DNA of 64,000 nt, taken from contig NZ_SRSF01000002.1 in NCBI RefSeq assembly GCF_004803465.1, forward strand, positions 248,001 through 312,000, read 5' to 3'. This stretch comes from Neolewinella litorea (GTDB taxonomy: Bacteria; Bacteroidota; Bacteroidia; Chitinophagales; Saprospiraceae). Positions 51,501 to 58,541 of the stretch are shown piece by piece (the stretch's first letter is position 1; every line of letters begins with the position of its first letter). The notes under the pieces are model-generated. The model made no database searches. It was given only the letters and a program-made list of their open reading frames with translations, and was not told the DNA's origin. Both the position numbers and the translations under genes were made by a program.

Positions 51501-53894
51501 GCCACCTTCGCCGCCGGTACCCACGCCGTGACCCTGACCGTGACCGACGACGGCGGCGCCCAGGCCACCGACGTAGTGACCATTACCGCCAGCGGACCGC
51601 CGCCCCCGCCGGGCGCCAAGACCTCCGCCTGGCTGGAAGCCGAATGCGCCGCGGTGGGCAGCAACTGGGCAACCCAGACTTCCGCCCAGGCCTCCAACGG
51701 CTCGTTCACGGTGCCCACCACGGGCTCCGCCAGCACTACGCCGCCGGCCGACCTGCCGGAAAACCTGGTGCGCTTTGTCATCAGCGACTTGCAAGCTGGG
51801 AATTACCACCTTTTCGCACGCATTGATGCTCCTTCCGGCACCCAGGACTCTTACTGGGTAAGGGTGAACGACGGCGCGTGGTTCAAGTGGAACAGCGGCA
51901 TGATCCGTGGCTCCGGGTTCGCCTGGAACCGCTACCCCGGTGGCCAGTTGGCCCTTATCAATGGCTCGAACACCGTGGACTTCGCCTTGCGCGAAGCGGG
52001 CACCGCCCTGGACAAGATCCACCTCGATCTGGAATCCACCCTGCCCTCGGGCGCCGGTGACCCAGCCACCAATTGCGATGGTACCCCCAGCAACGTACCG
52101 CCGATCGCCGTGGCCGCCGCAACCCCGACCAGCGGATCGGCGCCTCTGAGCGTGCAGCTGGACGGTTCCGGCTCTTCCGATAGCGACGGCAGCATCACCC
52201 AGTACGCCTGGAGCTGGTCCGGGGGCAGTGCCACCGGCAGCCTGGCCTCGGCTACCTTTGCGGCCGGCACCCACGCCGTGACCCTGACGGTGACCGACGA
52301 CGATGGCGCCCAAGCGACCGACGTAGTTACCATCACCGCCAGCGAACCGCCACCCCCAGGCGCCAAAACCTCTACCTGGCTCGAAGCCGAATGCGCCGCG
52401 GTGGGCAGCAACTGGGCCACCCAGACTTCCGCCCAGGCCTCCAACGGCTCGTTCACGGTACCTAACACGGGCTCCGCCAGCAATACCCCGCCGGCCGACC
52501 TGCCGAAAAGTATGGTGCGCTTCGTCGTGAGCGATCTGCAGGCTGGCAACTACCACTTGTTTGTGCGCATTGACGCTCCCTCCGGCTCACAGGATTCCTA
52601 TTGGGTGCGGGTGAACGAGGGCGCGTGGTTCAAATGGAACAGCGGCATGATCCGCGGCACCGGGTTCGCCTGGAACCGCTATCCCGGTGGCCAGCTGGCC
52701 CTCACTAACGGCACGAACACTGTGGACTTCGCTTTGCGCGAGGCGGGCACCGCCCTGGATAAGATCCATCTGGACCTGGATGCCACCCTGCCTACGGGAA
52801 CGGGCGATCTGGCCACCAACTGTAGTCCGAACGGCGACGCCGACGGGGACGGAGTGGCCGACACAGAAGACAACTGCCCGAATTACTACAATCCGGACCA
52901 AACCCTGCCCACCTTTTACGCCGACTTGGACGGCGATGGTTACGGTGACCCGAACGATTCCTTTACCGGTTGTCCGAAGCCGGCGGATTACGTCGACAAC
53001 AACCTGGACAATTGTCCGTCGGTTTACTCCACCAACCTGACGGACTCCGACAACGACGGTCTCGGCGATGCCTGCGACCCCGATACTCCGCCAGCAGAGG
53101 TATTGGTCATGGAAGCCGAATGCGGTGCCCTGGGCAGCGGCTGGCAAACGCGCGGTTCCGGCCAGGCTACCGGCGGCCAGTATATCGTGTACTTCGGATC
53201 ATCCCATACGGCGGAGCCGACTACCCCCGATCCGACACAAGAAGTAACCTACAACGTATCGCTGGCATCCGGCGGAACTTACCACCTGTTCCTGCGATTG
53301 AACGCACCCGACGGGGGACGGAACTCCTTCTGGATCCGGATAGACGGGGGTTCCTGGATCAAGATGTGGGAAGAAATCGGTGGAGCACCGTTACTGACCA
53401 ACGGTTTCGAATGGAGGAAAGTCAACCACGACGGCACCGACGTTTCGTTAACCCTCACAGCCGGTAACCACACGATAACCGTAGCTAACCGCGAGGCCGG
53501 TACCGAACTGGACAAACTGGTGCTGTCGCCCGATGCTACCCTGCCCATTGGGGAGGGCCCGGCCGCCACCAATTGCGGCCCCGCAGCTGCGGCGGAACCT
53601 TTAGCCGTTACGGCGGTCCCACCAATGAACTTGACTCACACGACCGATCTCGTGTTGTTCCCGAACCCGGCCTACAACGAACTGAACGTCAGATGGCTTG
53701 ACGCGTCACGTGGCGCTACGACTATCATGGTAACCGACGTCGCCGGCCGACGCCTGATGGAGCAACAGCTGCAGAAGGAAACGGACGAGCTGCAGATAAC
53801 GATAAACACAGCCGATTTACCGCAGGGAACCTATCGGGTAATTGCCATAACCGCCGGCACCCAACCAAGGACGGCCGTATTCGTCCGGATGTAA
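45525..53894 (+). CDS. Giant multidomain secreted T9SS protein (2789 residues)
   Basis: Signal MKFPQPVALACLLSILCSSAFA. Domains in order: SbsA-like Ig (about 65-180); glucose/sorbosone dehydrogenase-like beta-propeller (190-662); choice-of-anchor D-like (680-965); BACON-like (969-1065); malectin-like (1069-1237); the region shared with the 921-residue protein (1246-1690); then three PKD plus CBM6/35-like pairs (1696-1936, 1943-2186, 2193-2434); thrombospondin type 3-like calcium repeats (2436-2524; DADGDGVADTEDNCPN); a fourth CBM-like module (2526-2685); and a T9SS sorting domain (2706-2789). It may be an adhesin or a surface sugar-oxidising complex. The frame is open throughout. Confidence 0.88.
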   Translation: MKFPQPVALACLLSILCSSAFAHPFGTLFPHDPSGTLLLEKVHPRDHSELSTTTEYRSLLQAGKPFLSHPSPENGATDVPTHGFQISAAVNVPDGYELYVPSLMDHVHLYEQTDTALIEVPANYNDTGGGDAITLTPTTTLKPATTYVFSAVGLEANRIGDVNDRITFKRFSSQFTTSAEADTNPPVALDGVAFTQVFGNQLGAGTQDRFTSLVFGPDGKLYASTLGNVIKRWTVLSDGTLTDLEELTINLQPSPHPITGVTSADPRLIIGLAFAPESRADSLVAYVSHSAHTLSNGPEWDGKITRLSGPNLQIVQDIIIHLPRSKKDHLTNSIAFGPGNDLFFLQGSNSAGGEPDAQWDHRPERLLSAAALRLRLSKLPASLPLSVYTSSNINVINQAPATGLTLSDGSYNPYSEDSPLILYATGVRNAYDLVFHSNGWLYIPTNGTAGNNTYSPNMPASAGYLSQDTSGIGIRRPNGTFFNDATVPGVQGGETQKDWLFKTRGGSYHGHPNPFRGEFVLNHGGVPYSGLPGQLIPNYRDVEKYPVDLPADPNFREVAYDFDMNKSPNGVIEYRSNAFEGKLQGMLLVARFSGQDDIIVLQPGNNSGDIIQAFEDIPGLQSLDDPLDITEHVPTGNLYVAQYDRGGSGNERLVLMRVDDPTLPSPVIAASPEEEVFQATVGVASAQSSSAPITITNDGQVDLHITYVVVDGVYATRFSFTGPKNITLAPGASQQYVVTYRPTLDDNDLGYQQAELVFQSDGNQGAPYHVGLHALKVKDYGGSNEPVLQDVVNVLGVSTDIGWNTLTTTTGPGTQGDEVVAPLFEAAGPGTVSMTPIARYSTAETLPFGYYTHSGGVVQGTEIAAAAGTLGESQTLYPELSGGSTSFTPPAEPFGLYVYSGNSGQHTYTEDGLNEANAHRARSYPVLNRDGIPVPNQYVVCIDEDGDGDYQDYVFMLSNVQPVLAGPQVLAFAPESLTYSVYEGGASQTQSSTVSATNGSSGDPLTLQASEPWVILPTAANVGESVSITVDPTGLAQGTYLATVTAAASNYTPAELQLSATVNSNAGFSAKINFQDNSFSPPTGYLADVGLPYGDRGALDYGWINPYTKSPQDNTAAARGAERQVTDSSSDQDKLNRSFNMLDWGKQVPPVPRDWEIAVPNGVYLVQLSAGDPNYTDSRHTIRAEGVVIIDDFVPTQSNYRKTGSAYVEVKDGRLTIDDNGAQGIGNSKINYVSIEQIDLGPASGALVRIENLTKTPFNNRSFPSDEFFTFHRMDHSFSYHGNALKTHEKNNFRIHNDGTAPLVITNLTTTSTKDFTVTGITIPPGGLTINPGGFVDATLTFVSTGLPGPMLVTDKLVLESNADNNLTTHITLRGAFMRLPEGGNEITTQQTLDALGFITEMGRDANGRVIDRPGSDYPTDEDVNAGKLGDMILSRFWLQDDPNEPIRLYQLAALHGPGYAPTEIRNANRSPIDGFVFRHGEAYHQALLPRLTDTSPMIAGRDIARITVPFQVMIAGYSTAGGSFDGSLSNEILGCRAYKAIDRDGNVIPNEFILIQDYIESGCGPGTANCDFQDNIVYMTNVRPVDLPSAGTIPNFTVASLTPSDYRIDGYFDRGYAGNRLLYRASLVNGASLPSWISLEGESGTFTFNAPASAVGKFFDITVTATDDNLRMVTSDFRLTVNQGTGEPANQPPQAVAVVSPSSGIAPLQVTLNGSGSSDSDGTIVSYVWTWTGGSASGASPQVTFAAGTYTITLTVTDDDGAQDTDVVVVQASPPSNGDRASSFWLEAECAETGSLWRTETDASASNGSYVVFPSGNSHDVPPPDVPDNRIRFALVDVEAGNYHLFARVLASDGGNDSYWVRINNGTWIKWNSGIAQGQSFNWNELTGTQPFLIDGYNTIDFAYREDGTKLDKIHLDKDPTLPADTGEAATNCGGVPGNAPPVAVAAASPTSGTAPLSVQLDGSGSTDNDGSITQYAWSWSGGSASGSLASATFAAGTHAVTLTVTDDGGAQATDVVTITASGPPPPPGAKTSAWLEAECAAVGSNWATQTSAQASNGSFTVPTTGSASTTPPADLPENLVRFVISDLQAGNYHLFARIDAPSGTQDSYWVRVNDGAWFKWNSGMIRGSGFAWNRYPGGQLALINGSNTVDFALREAGTALDKIHLDLESTLPSGAGDPATNCDGTPSNVPPIAVAAATPTSGSAPLSVQLDGSGSSDSDGSITQYAWSWSGGSATGSLASATFAAGTHAVTLTVTDDDGAQATDVVTITASEPPPPGAKTSTWLEAECAAVGSNWATQTSAQASNGSFTVPNTGSASNTPPADLPKSMVRFVVSDLQAGNYHLFVRIDAPSGSQDSYWVRVNEGAWFKWNSGMIRGTGFAWNRYPGGQLALTNGTNTVDFALREAGTALDKIHLDLDATLPTGTGDLATNCSPNGDADGDGVADTEDNCPNYYNPDQTLPTFYADLDGDGYGDPNDSFTGCPKPADYVDNNLDNCPSVYSTNLTDSDNDGLGDACDPDTPPAEVLVMEAECGALGSGWQTRGSGQATGGQYIVYFGSSHTAEPTTPDPTQEVTYNVSLASGGTYHLFLRLNAPDGGRNSFWIRIDGGSWIKMWEEIGGAPLLTNGFEWRKVNHDGTDVSLTLTAGNHTITVANREAGTELDKLVLSPDATLPIGEGPAATNCGPAAAAEPLAVTAVPPMNLTHTTDLVLFPNPAYNELNVRWLDASRGATTIMVTDVAGRRLMEQQLQKETDELQITINTADLPQGTYRVIAITAGTQPRTAVFVRM
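51351..52820 (+). repeat. Tandem internal duplication of a PKD plus CBM-like unit
   Basis: Two copies of a unit of about 250 codons lie head to tail (near 51351-52085 and 52101-52820). Matching landmarks are 750 bases apart at the start and 747 after a one-codon Pro loss in the linker. Long stretches are almost identical in DNA, more alike than the first PKD-CBM unit, so this is the youngest duplication. Confidence 0.8.
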
Positions 53895-53975
53895 GGTCAC
53901 TGAAATGTCATTGCTGTGTCATTTAAATGTGCCGGAATTAAATGTCCTTACCGCTATTAAATCCCGCTGCCGGTC

Positions 53976-54018
53976 GCCCGTATATCAAGCATCTTGGTAG
54001 TGCCGCGCGCCGGCAGCG
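53976..54018 (+). other. Hairpin-forming region after the giant protein gene
   Basis: CGCTGCCGG and CCGGCAGCG pair around a loop of roughly 25 bases. A TACTG/CAGTA stem and a GCCGG/CCGGC pair follow by 54080. There is no T run. It may be the 3' end of the giant transcript or a structured RNA; no family is recognised. Confidence 0.3.
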
Positions 54019-54098
54019 GCTATGATAAGGTACTGAGGAGCAGTATTTCAGCCGGCCATCCCCGGCCTTAAATTCGCGGTAGTTATATATGTCTGCGC

Positions 54099-54125
54099 TT
54101 GGTTTATGCAAGCCTCTTATCTTCG
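54099..54125 (+). promoter_or_regulatory. Promoter of the 990-residue secreted protein gene
   Basis: TTG at 54099-54101 and TATCTTCG at 54118-54125, 16 bases apart, about 43 bases before the ATG. AGAGG directly before the ATG at 54168 is one of the few Shine-Dalgarno-like sites here, though it is very close. Confidence 0.4.
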
Positions 54126-54167
54126 TGTTGTTTTTACTACCGGAATAACTAAAAAGGAATTTAGAGG

Positions 54168-57140
54168 ATGGCTTTAGCTTGCAAACTCCGGACCGGACAG
54201 GTTCGACCTATACTCCTACGTGGGAGTTTCATCATTTTTCTCACCTTGCTGGCTACCCTGAGTAGCATTTCCGCCGCTCCAGCCTTTGGGCTGACCGCCA
54301 GCAGTATCCCCGCCCTCACCGTTACCACTGAAGTCCAGCGCGACTACATCGTAAACGGTGCATTTGCCACCGATCAGGAAAACTCGGCACTGACCTTCAC
54401 CGCCACCCTGGCGAACGGCAGCGCCCTTCCTTCCTGGATCAACCTGAACTCCGATACCGGAATATTTTCCGTTCGGGCCCCCACTTCCGCCCGCGGCCAG
54501 GTCCATCAGGTCCGGGTCACGGCAACCGATGCCGGCGGCGCAAAAACGTCGGTCAACTTCTACATTGCCGTTGACGACGAGAGTCTGGGTTGCACCCTGG
54601 ACGCTAACACCGACCGGCTGGCTCGCATGCTGAACTGCACTACCGGCAAAGCGAGACTCCGCGGCTACAGTTCCACCAATTCTTACCGGTGGACCGGTCC
54701 CAACGGTTTCACTTCCAGCTCACAGGAACCGGACGTCACCGTACCTGGCTTGTACACCCTCACGACCGGCGAAGGCAGCTGCGCCCGCAAGCAAGTGGTT
54801 GAGGTCAAGCCGGCACCCGCCGGTTGCAAGGAAACCGACAAGAACGTTATCCCCGTGGCCAAGATCGATGCTGACCGCTTCAGTGGTCAGGCACCGCTCA
54901 CCCTTACGCTGGATGGCCTGCTGTCTTACGACTCCGACGGTTCGGTCATTGAATACGAGTGGTCCTGGGAAGGAACTACCGCCGCCGGGCCAACGCCCAC
55001 GGCGACCTTCGAAGCAGGTACCCACAAGGTGATTCTTACGGTTACCGACAATACCGGCGCCAAATCCACCGACTACGTAACCATTGAAGTGACCAACTCC
55101 GACCACGTACGCTACCGCTCCTACTGGCTGGAAGCCGAGTGCGCGACGGTTGGCAGCAAGTGGTCGGTCGGCAGCAGCGGATCGGCATCCGAGGGCAAGT
55201 ACGTCTACTCCAAGAACGCCTCTACCTCCTCGGCCCCGAGCGATGTTCCCGAGAACCAGATCCGCTTCACCCTGACGAACGCGGAGGCCGGCAATTACTA
55301 CCTCTTCGCCCGCATCGACGCCGCCACCAACGCCGACGATTCCTACTGGGTACGCGTCAACGGAAAATCCTGGTACGAGTGGAACACCGGTATCATCTCT
55401 GGCCAAGGCTTCCAGTGGAATGAAATGATGGACTTCCAGGCCTACCTCACGGAAGGCACGAACACCATCGACTTCGCCTTCCGCGAAGCGGACGCCCGCC
55501 TCGACAAGGTCCACCTGAACAAGCAGAATGCCAAGCCCTCCGGCAACGGTGATGCGGCTACCAACTGCTACGCACCGGCCAACGTGCCACCCGTAGCCGT
55601 AGCCAGCGCTTCAACGTACTCCGGCACGGCTCCCCTAACCCTTACCCTTGATGGCAGTGGTTCCACGGACAAGGACGGAAAGATCGTGAGCTACGACTGG
55701 TCGTGGAACGGCGGATCAGCCAGCGGAATAAACAAGGAAACTACCTTCCCGACCGGCACCTACAAGGTGACCCTCACCGTAAAGGATGACGACGGCGCTA
55801 CCGGCACCAACGTCATCACGGTACAGGTAGCCGACGACGTAGCAGCCAAGGGTGGCAACTCCATCTGGCTTGAGGCGGAATGCGGCACTGTCGGTTCGAT
55901 CTGGGCCGTAAAGAAATCCACCGCCGCTTCGGGAGGCACCTACGTGGTACCCACTGGGTCGAACGCCTACAACGAAGCTCCATCTGACGTGCCGAACAAC
56001 CGCGTCCGGTTCACCTTCAACAGTCCCGCCACGAGCAAATACAAGCTGTTTGCCCGCATTAATGCCCCGACCAATGGCGACGATTCCTACTGGGTACGTA
56101 TAAATGGTGGATCGTGGATCAAGTGGTACAGCGGTATAACCCAGGGCGGAGGTTTTACCTGGAACCGCCTGCCCGGTGACGCCTTCCAACTGACGGCCGG
56201 ATCGAATACCATCGATTTTGCCTACCGTGAGAACGGAGCGATGCTCGACAAGCTTTACCTGACCGACACCAACAGCACTCCTTCCGGTGAGGGCGGCTCG
56301 GTCTCGAACTGCCAAGCCACGGAAACGGTGTACACCCAATACCTGGAGGCCGAGTGTGCCAAAGTGGGCAGCGGCTGGAACCAGAATCAGAGCTCCGGCG
56401 CCTCGAATGGTAAATACGTGGTGTTCTCGGGTAATAACATTACCAGTGAACCCTCCGCTACGGACCTGAGCCAGCAGGTTCAGTTCACCGTGGATGCCGC
56501 GGGCAGTGGAACCTTCTACCTTTTCCTGCGTCTTGATGCACCCGACCTGGGCAGCAACTCCCTCTGGGTCAAGTTTGACGACGGCAAGTGGATGCGTTAC
56601 TGGACCGAAGTCGGAGGTGATAACCTCCTGACCAACGGCTTTGAGTGGCGCCGATTCAACAACGACGGAAAGGAGATTTCCTTCAACGTCAATGCCGGCA
56701 ACCACACGGTTACCATCGCCAACCGCGAAACTGGAACGAAACTGGACAAAATCGCCTTCTCGAGGGGCACTGCCCTTCCTCCCGGGATGGGTGGCCAGGC
56801 CGCTAACTGCGGCACCACCTCGCAGTCGATGACCAACACCAGCATGTCGGTTACCCAATCGACCGTACAGTCCGAGTCGGTTGAAACGGCGGAAGGCGTG
56901 ACCGTTTACCCGAACCCCGCCGTCGAAGACCTCAACGTTTCGCTGAACAGCACCTACGAAGGTGCCGTACAGGTAACCATAATTGACGTCAACGGCCGTG
57001 AGCTGAGCACCTCCACCCACGACAAGGTGGGCGAGAACCTGAGCATCGACCTGAACGTACGTAACCTGCCCAGTGGCATGTACCGCCTGCGGATCATTGA
57101 AGGTGAGAACCAGCGAGTGCAACCCTTCGTACGCCTCTAG
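54168..57140 (+). CDS. Large secreted T9SS protein with PKD domains and three CBM6/35-like modules (990 residues)
   Basis: The N-terminus carries a late hydrophobic signal (ILLRGSFIIFLTLLATLSSISAAPA, about 15-40). Domains: an Ig-like domain (48-135) homologous to those in the two previous proteins, a Cys-containing Ig-like segment (141-215), PKD (228-310), CBM-like (318-468), PKD (473-556), CBM-like (565-716), CBM-like (725-882), and a T9SS type A domain (913-990, from YPNPAVED). The last CBM-like module is the variant that also ends the other two proteins (EVGGDNLLTNGFEWRRFN). Likely a surface glycan-binding protein or adhesin; no catalytic motif. Confidence 0.87.
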   Translation: MALACKLRTGQVRPILLRGSFIIFLTLLATLSSISAAPAFGLTASSIPALTVTTEVQRDYIVNGAFATDQENSALTFTATLANGSALPSWINLNSDTGIFSVRAPTSARGQVHQVRVTATDAGGAKTSVNFYIAVDDESLGCTLDANTDRLARMLNCTTGKARLRGYSSTNSYRWTGPNGFTSSSQEPDVTVPGLYTLTTGEGSCARKQVVEVKPAPAGCKETDKNVIPVAKIDADRFSGQAPLTLTLDGLLSYDSDGSVIEYEWSWEGTTAAGPTPTATFEAGTHKVILTVTDNTGAKSTDYVTIEVTNSDHVRYRSYWLEAECATVGSKWSVGSSGSASEGKYVYSKNASTSSAPSDVPENQIRFTLTNAEAGNYYLFARIDAATNADDSYWVRVNGKSWYEWNTGIISGQGFQWNEMMDFQAYLTEGTNTIDFAFREADARLDKVHLNKQNAKPSGNGDAATNCYAPANVPPVAVASASTYSGTAPLTLTLDGSGSTDKDGKIVSYDWSWNGGSASGINKETTFPTGTYKVTLTVKDDDGATGTNVITVQVADDVAAKGGNSIWLEAECGTVGSIWAVKKSTAASGGTYVVPTGSNAYNEAPSDVPNNRVRFTFNSPATSKYKLFARINAPTNGDDSYWVRINGGSWIKWYSGITQGGGFTWNRLPGDAFQLTAGSNTIDFAYRENGAMLDKLYLTDTNSTPSGEGGSVSNCQATETVYTQYLEAECAKVGSGWNQNQSSGASNGKYVVFSGNNITSEPSATDLSQQVQFTVDAAGSGTFYLFLRLDAPDLGSNSLWVKFDDGKWMRYWTEVGGDNLLTNGFEWRRFNNDGKEISFNVNAGNHTVTIANRETGTKLDKIAFSRGTALPPGMGGQAANCGTTSQSMTNTSMSVTQSTVQSESVETAEGVTVYPNPAVEDLNVSLNSTYEGAVQVTIIDVNGRELSTSTHDKVGENLSIDLNVRNLPSGMYRLRIIEGENQRVQPFVRL

Positions 57141-57156
57141 TTGCGCACAACCGTTG

Positions 57157-57164
57157 TAGCTTTG
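57157..57164 (+). promoter_or_regulatory. -7 promoter element upstream of gmhA
   Basis: TAGCTTTG, full consensus, 57 bases before the gmhA ATG and just after the stop of the 990-residue protein gene. Confidence 0.45.
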
Positions 57165-57170
57165 TGAATC

Positions 57171-57200
57171 GTAGGGCCAGGTGCATACACCTGGCCCTAC
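57171..57200 (+). terminator. Perfect hairpin between the 990-residue protein gene and gmhA
   Basis: A 13-bp perfect stem (GTAGGGCCAGGTG / CACCTGGCCCTAC) with a CATA tetraloop. It lacks a T run (TCACTTTACC follows), so it is either a weak terminator for the upstream gene or a 5' leader structure of gmhA, since the TAGCTTTG element lies before it. Confidence 0.5.
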
Positions 57201-57221
57201 TCACTTTACCAGCTACCCATT

Positions 57222-57803
57222 ATGACCAGGCAACGCATCGAAGCGGCCATCGCCGTAAAGCAGGCCATACTGGCCGACCGGGGCCTACTGGACCGTCTGC
57301 AGGCGGCTACGCAGGCCTGCGTAGCTACCTTCCGGGCGGGCGGGAAGGTTCTTTTCTGCGGCAATGGAGGCTCGGCGGCCGACGCCCAGCACCTGGCGGC
57401 CGAACTTAGCGGACGGTTCTACATGGATCGCCCGCCCCTGTTTGCCGAGGCCATGCACGTCAATACCAGTTTTCTCACCGCGGTAGCCAACGATTACGGC
57501 TACGATCACGCCTTCTCCCGCCTGACCACCGCCATGGGGCGGCCCGGCGACGTGCTGTTCCTGCTGAGCACCAGTGGCAACAGCCGCAACGTACTGGCCG
57601 CGGCGGTCGCGGGTAAAAAAGCGGGCTGTACCCTGATTGCCATGACGGGCTCGAGCGGCGGCGAACTCGGTCAGTTGGTAGACATCCTGGTCAATATACC
57701 CAGCGACGATACCCCGCGCATTCAGGAGGCCCACATTCTGCTCGGCCATATTCTCTGCGAGGACGTGGAACAACAATTATTCGGACCAAGCACCGACGCA
57801 TGA
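57222..57803 (+). CDS. gmhA: Sedoheptulose 7-phosphate isomerase
   Basis: First step of ADP- or GDP-heptose synthesis for lipopolysaccharide core or other glycans. It has 193 residues with the SIS fold: FCGNGGSAADAQHLAAELSGRF (about 45-66) is the substrate-binding signature, and LLSTSGNSRNVL (113-124) binds the phosphate. The C-terminal HILLGHILCEDVEQQLF helix matches GmhA. It overlaps maf by four bases (ATGA). Other heptose genes are not in the window. Confidence 0.92.
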   Translation: MTRQRIEAAIAVKQAILADRGLLDRLQAATQACVATFRAGGKVLFCGNGGSAADAQHLAAELSGRFYMDRPPLFAEAMHVNTSFLTAVANDYGYDHAFSRLTTAMGRPGDVLFLLSTSGNSRNVLAAAVAGKKAGCTLIAMTGSSGGELGQLVDILVNIPSDDTPRIQEAHILLGHILCEDVEQQLFGPSTDA

Positions 57804-58378
57804 TACTCCCCCCTGACCTGACGCTGGTGTTGGCCAGCAAATCACCCCGCCGGAGCTACCTGCTCGAACAGGCTGGTATTCCCTTCACCATACGTACCGC
57901 GGAGGTAGAGGAAGTGTACCCCCCGGATACCCCCGTACTCGACGTAGCCCCCTATCTGGCCCGCCTCAAGGCCGATGGGGCCAGGCACCTGCTGCAGTCG
58001 GACCAGGAGGTGTTGCTTACGGCCGACAGTGTCGTCATCCTGAACGAGGAAATCTTCGGCAAGCCGCGCGACCGGCAGCACGCCATCGAAACCATCGGAC
58101 GCCTATCCGGACAGCGGCACACCGTCGTGACCGGTTGCTGCCTGCTTTCGCGACACAAACAGATCGTCTTCAGCGGCACGGCCCAGGTGTATATGCATAC
58201 CATTACGCCCCGAGAAATCGAGACCTACGTGGACCGGTACCAACCCTTCGACAAGGCCGGTGCCTACGCGATTCAGGAGTGGATCGGGCTGGCCAAGATC
58301 CGGCGTATCGAGGGTACCTATCCTACCATTATGGGGCTGCCCGTCGACCTAGTTTACGAGCGATTGCTGACATTTTAA
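57800..58378 (+). CDS. maf: Maf-family nucleoside triphosphate pyrophosphatase
   Basis: House-cleaning pyrophosphatase of the Maf family, which hydrolyses dTTP/UTP or modified nucleotides. It has 192 residues. The family start is LVLASKSPRRSYLLEQAG (about 9-26), with EEVYPP, the catalytic-loop TADSVVILN (near 75-83), GKPRDR, and the late DKAGAYAIQEWIG followed by EGTYPTIMGLPV. The SPRR and DxxV motifs are intact. The start codon overlaps the gmhA stop by four bases, so the genes are translationally coupled. Confidence 0.95.
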   Translation: MILPPDLTLVLASKSPRRSYLLEQAGIPFTIRTAEVEEVYPPDTPVLDVAPYLARLKADGARHLLQSDQEVLLTADSVVILNEEIFGKPRDRQHAIETIGRLSGQRHTVVTGCCLLSRHKQIVFSGTAQVYMHTITPREIETYVDRYQPFDKAGAYAIQEWIGLAKIRRIEGTYPTIMGLPVDLVYERLLTF

Positions 58379-58467
58379 TGCCAGAATATGTAGGCTGAAG
58401 GGCAACCGGGGCACACGGATCGCCCGTCGTTTGCTTTGCACCCGCGGCCGCGGCAAACGATCGACGC

Positions 58468-58497
58468 TTTTTGACCGGACAAATTATAGTATCTTCG
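58468..58497 (+). promoter_or_regulatory. Promoter of the PpiD-like foldase gene
   Basis: TTTTTG (58468-58473) and TATCTTCG (58490-58497), 16 bases apart, about 45 bases before the ATG. A GC-rich imperfect inverted repeat (CGTTTGC / GCAAACG) ending just before the T run may end the maf transcript. Confidence 0.45.
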
Positions 58498-58541
58498 CGG
58501 CCCATCCGTAAAGGGTGTGGACAAACGTATAAGCTGACTTT

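Noticed and set aside
50787-52556. 589-codon minus-strand frame in the giant protein repeat region
   Set aside because: Repetitive Gly/Ala/Val product mirroring the PKD-CBM repeats on the other strand; no start context or family.
55716-57122. 468-codon minus-strand frame opposite the 990-residue protein
   Set aside because: Same reason: a shadow of a well-supported coding frame.
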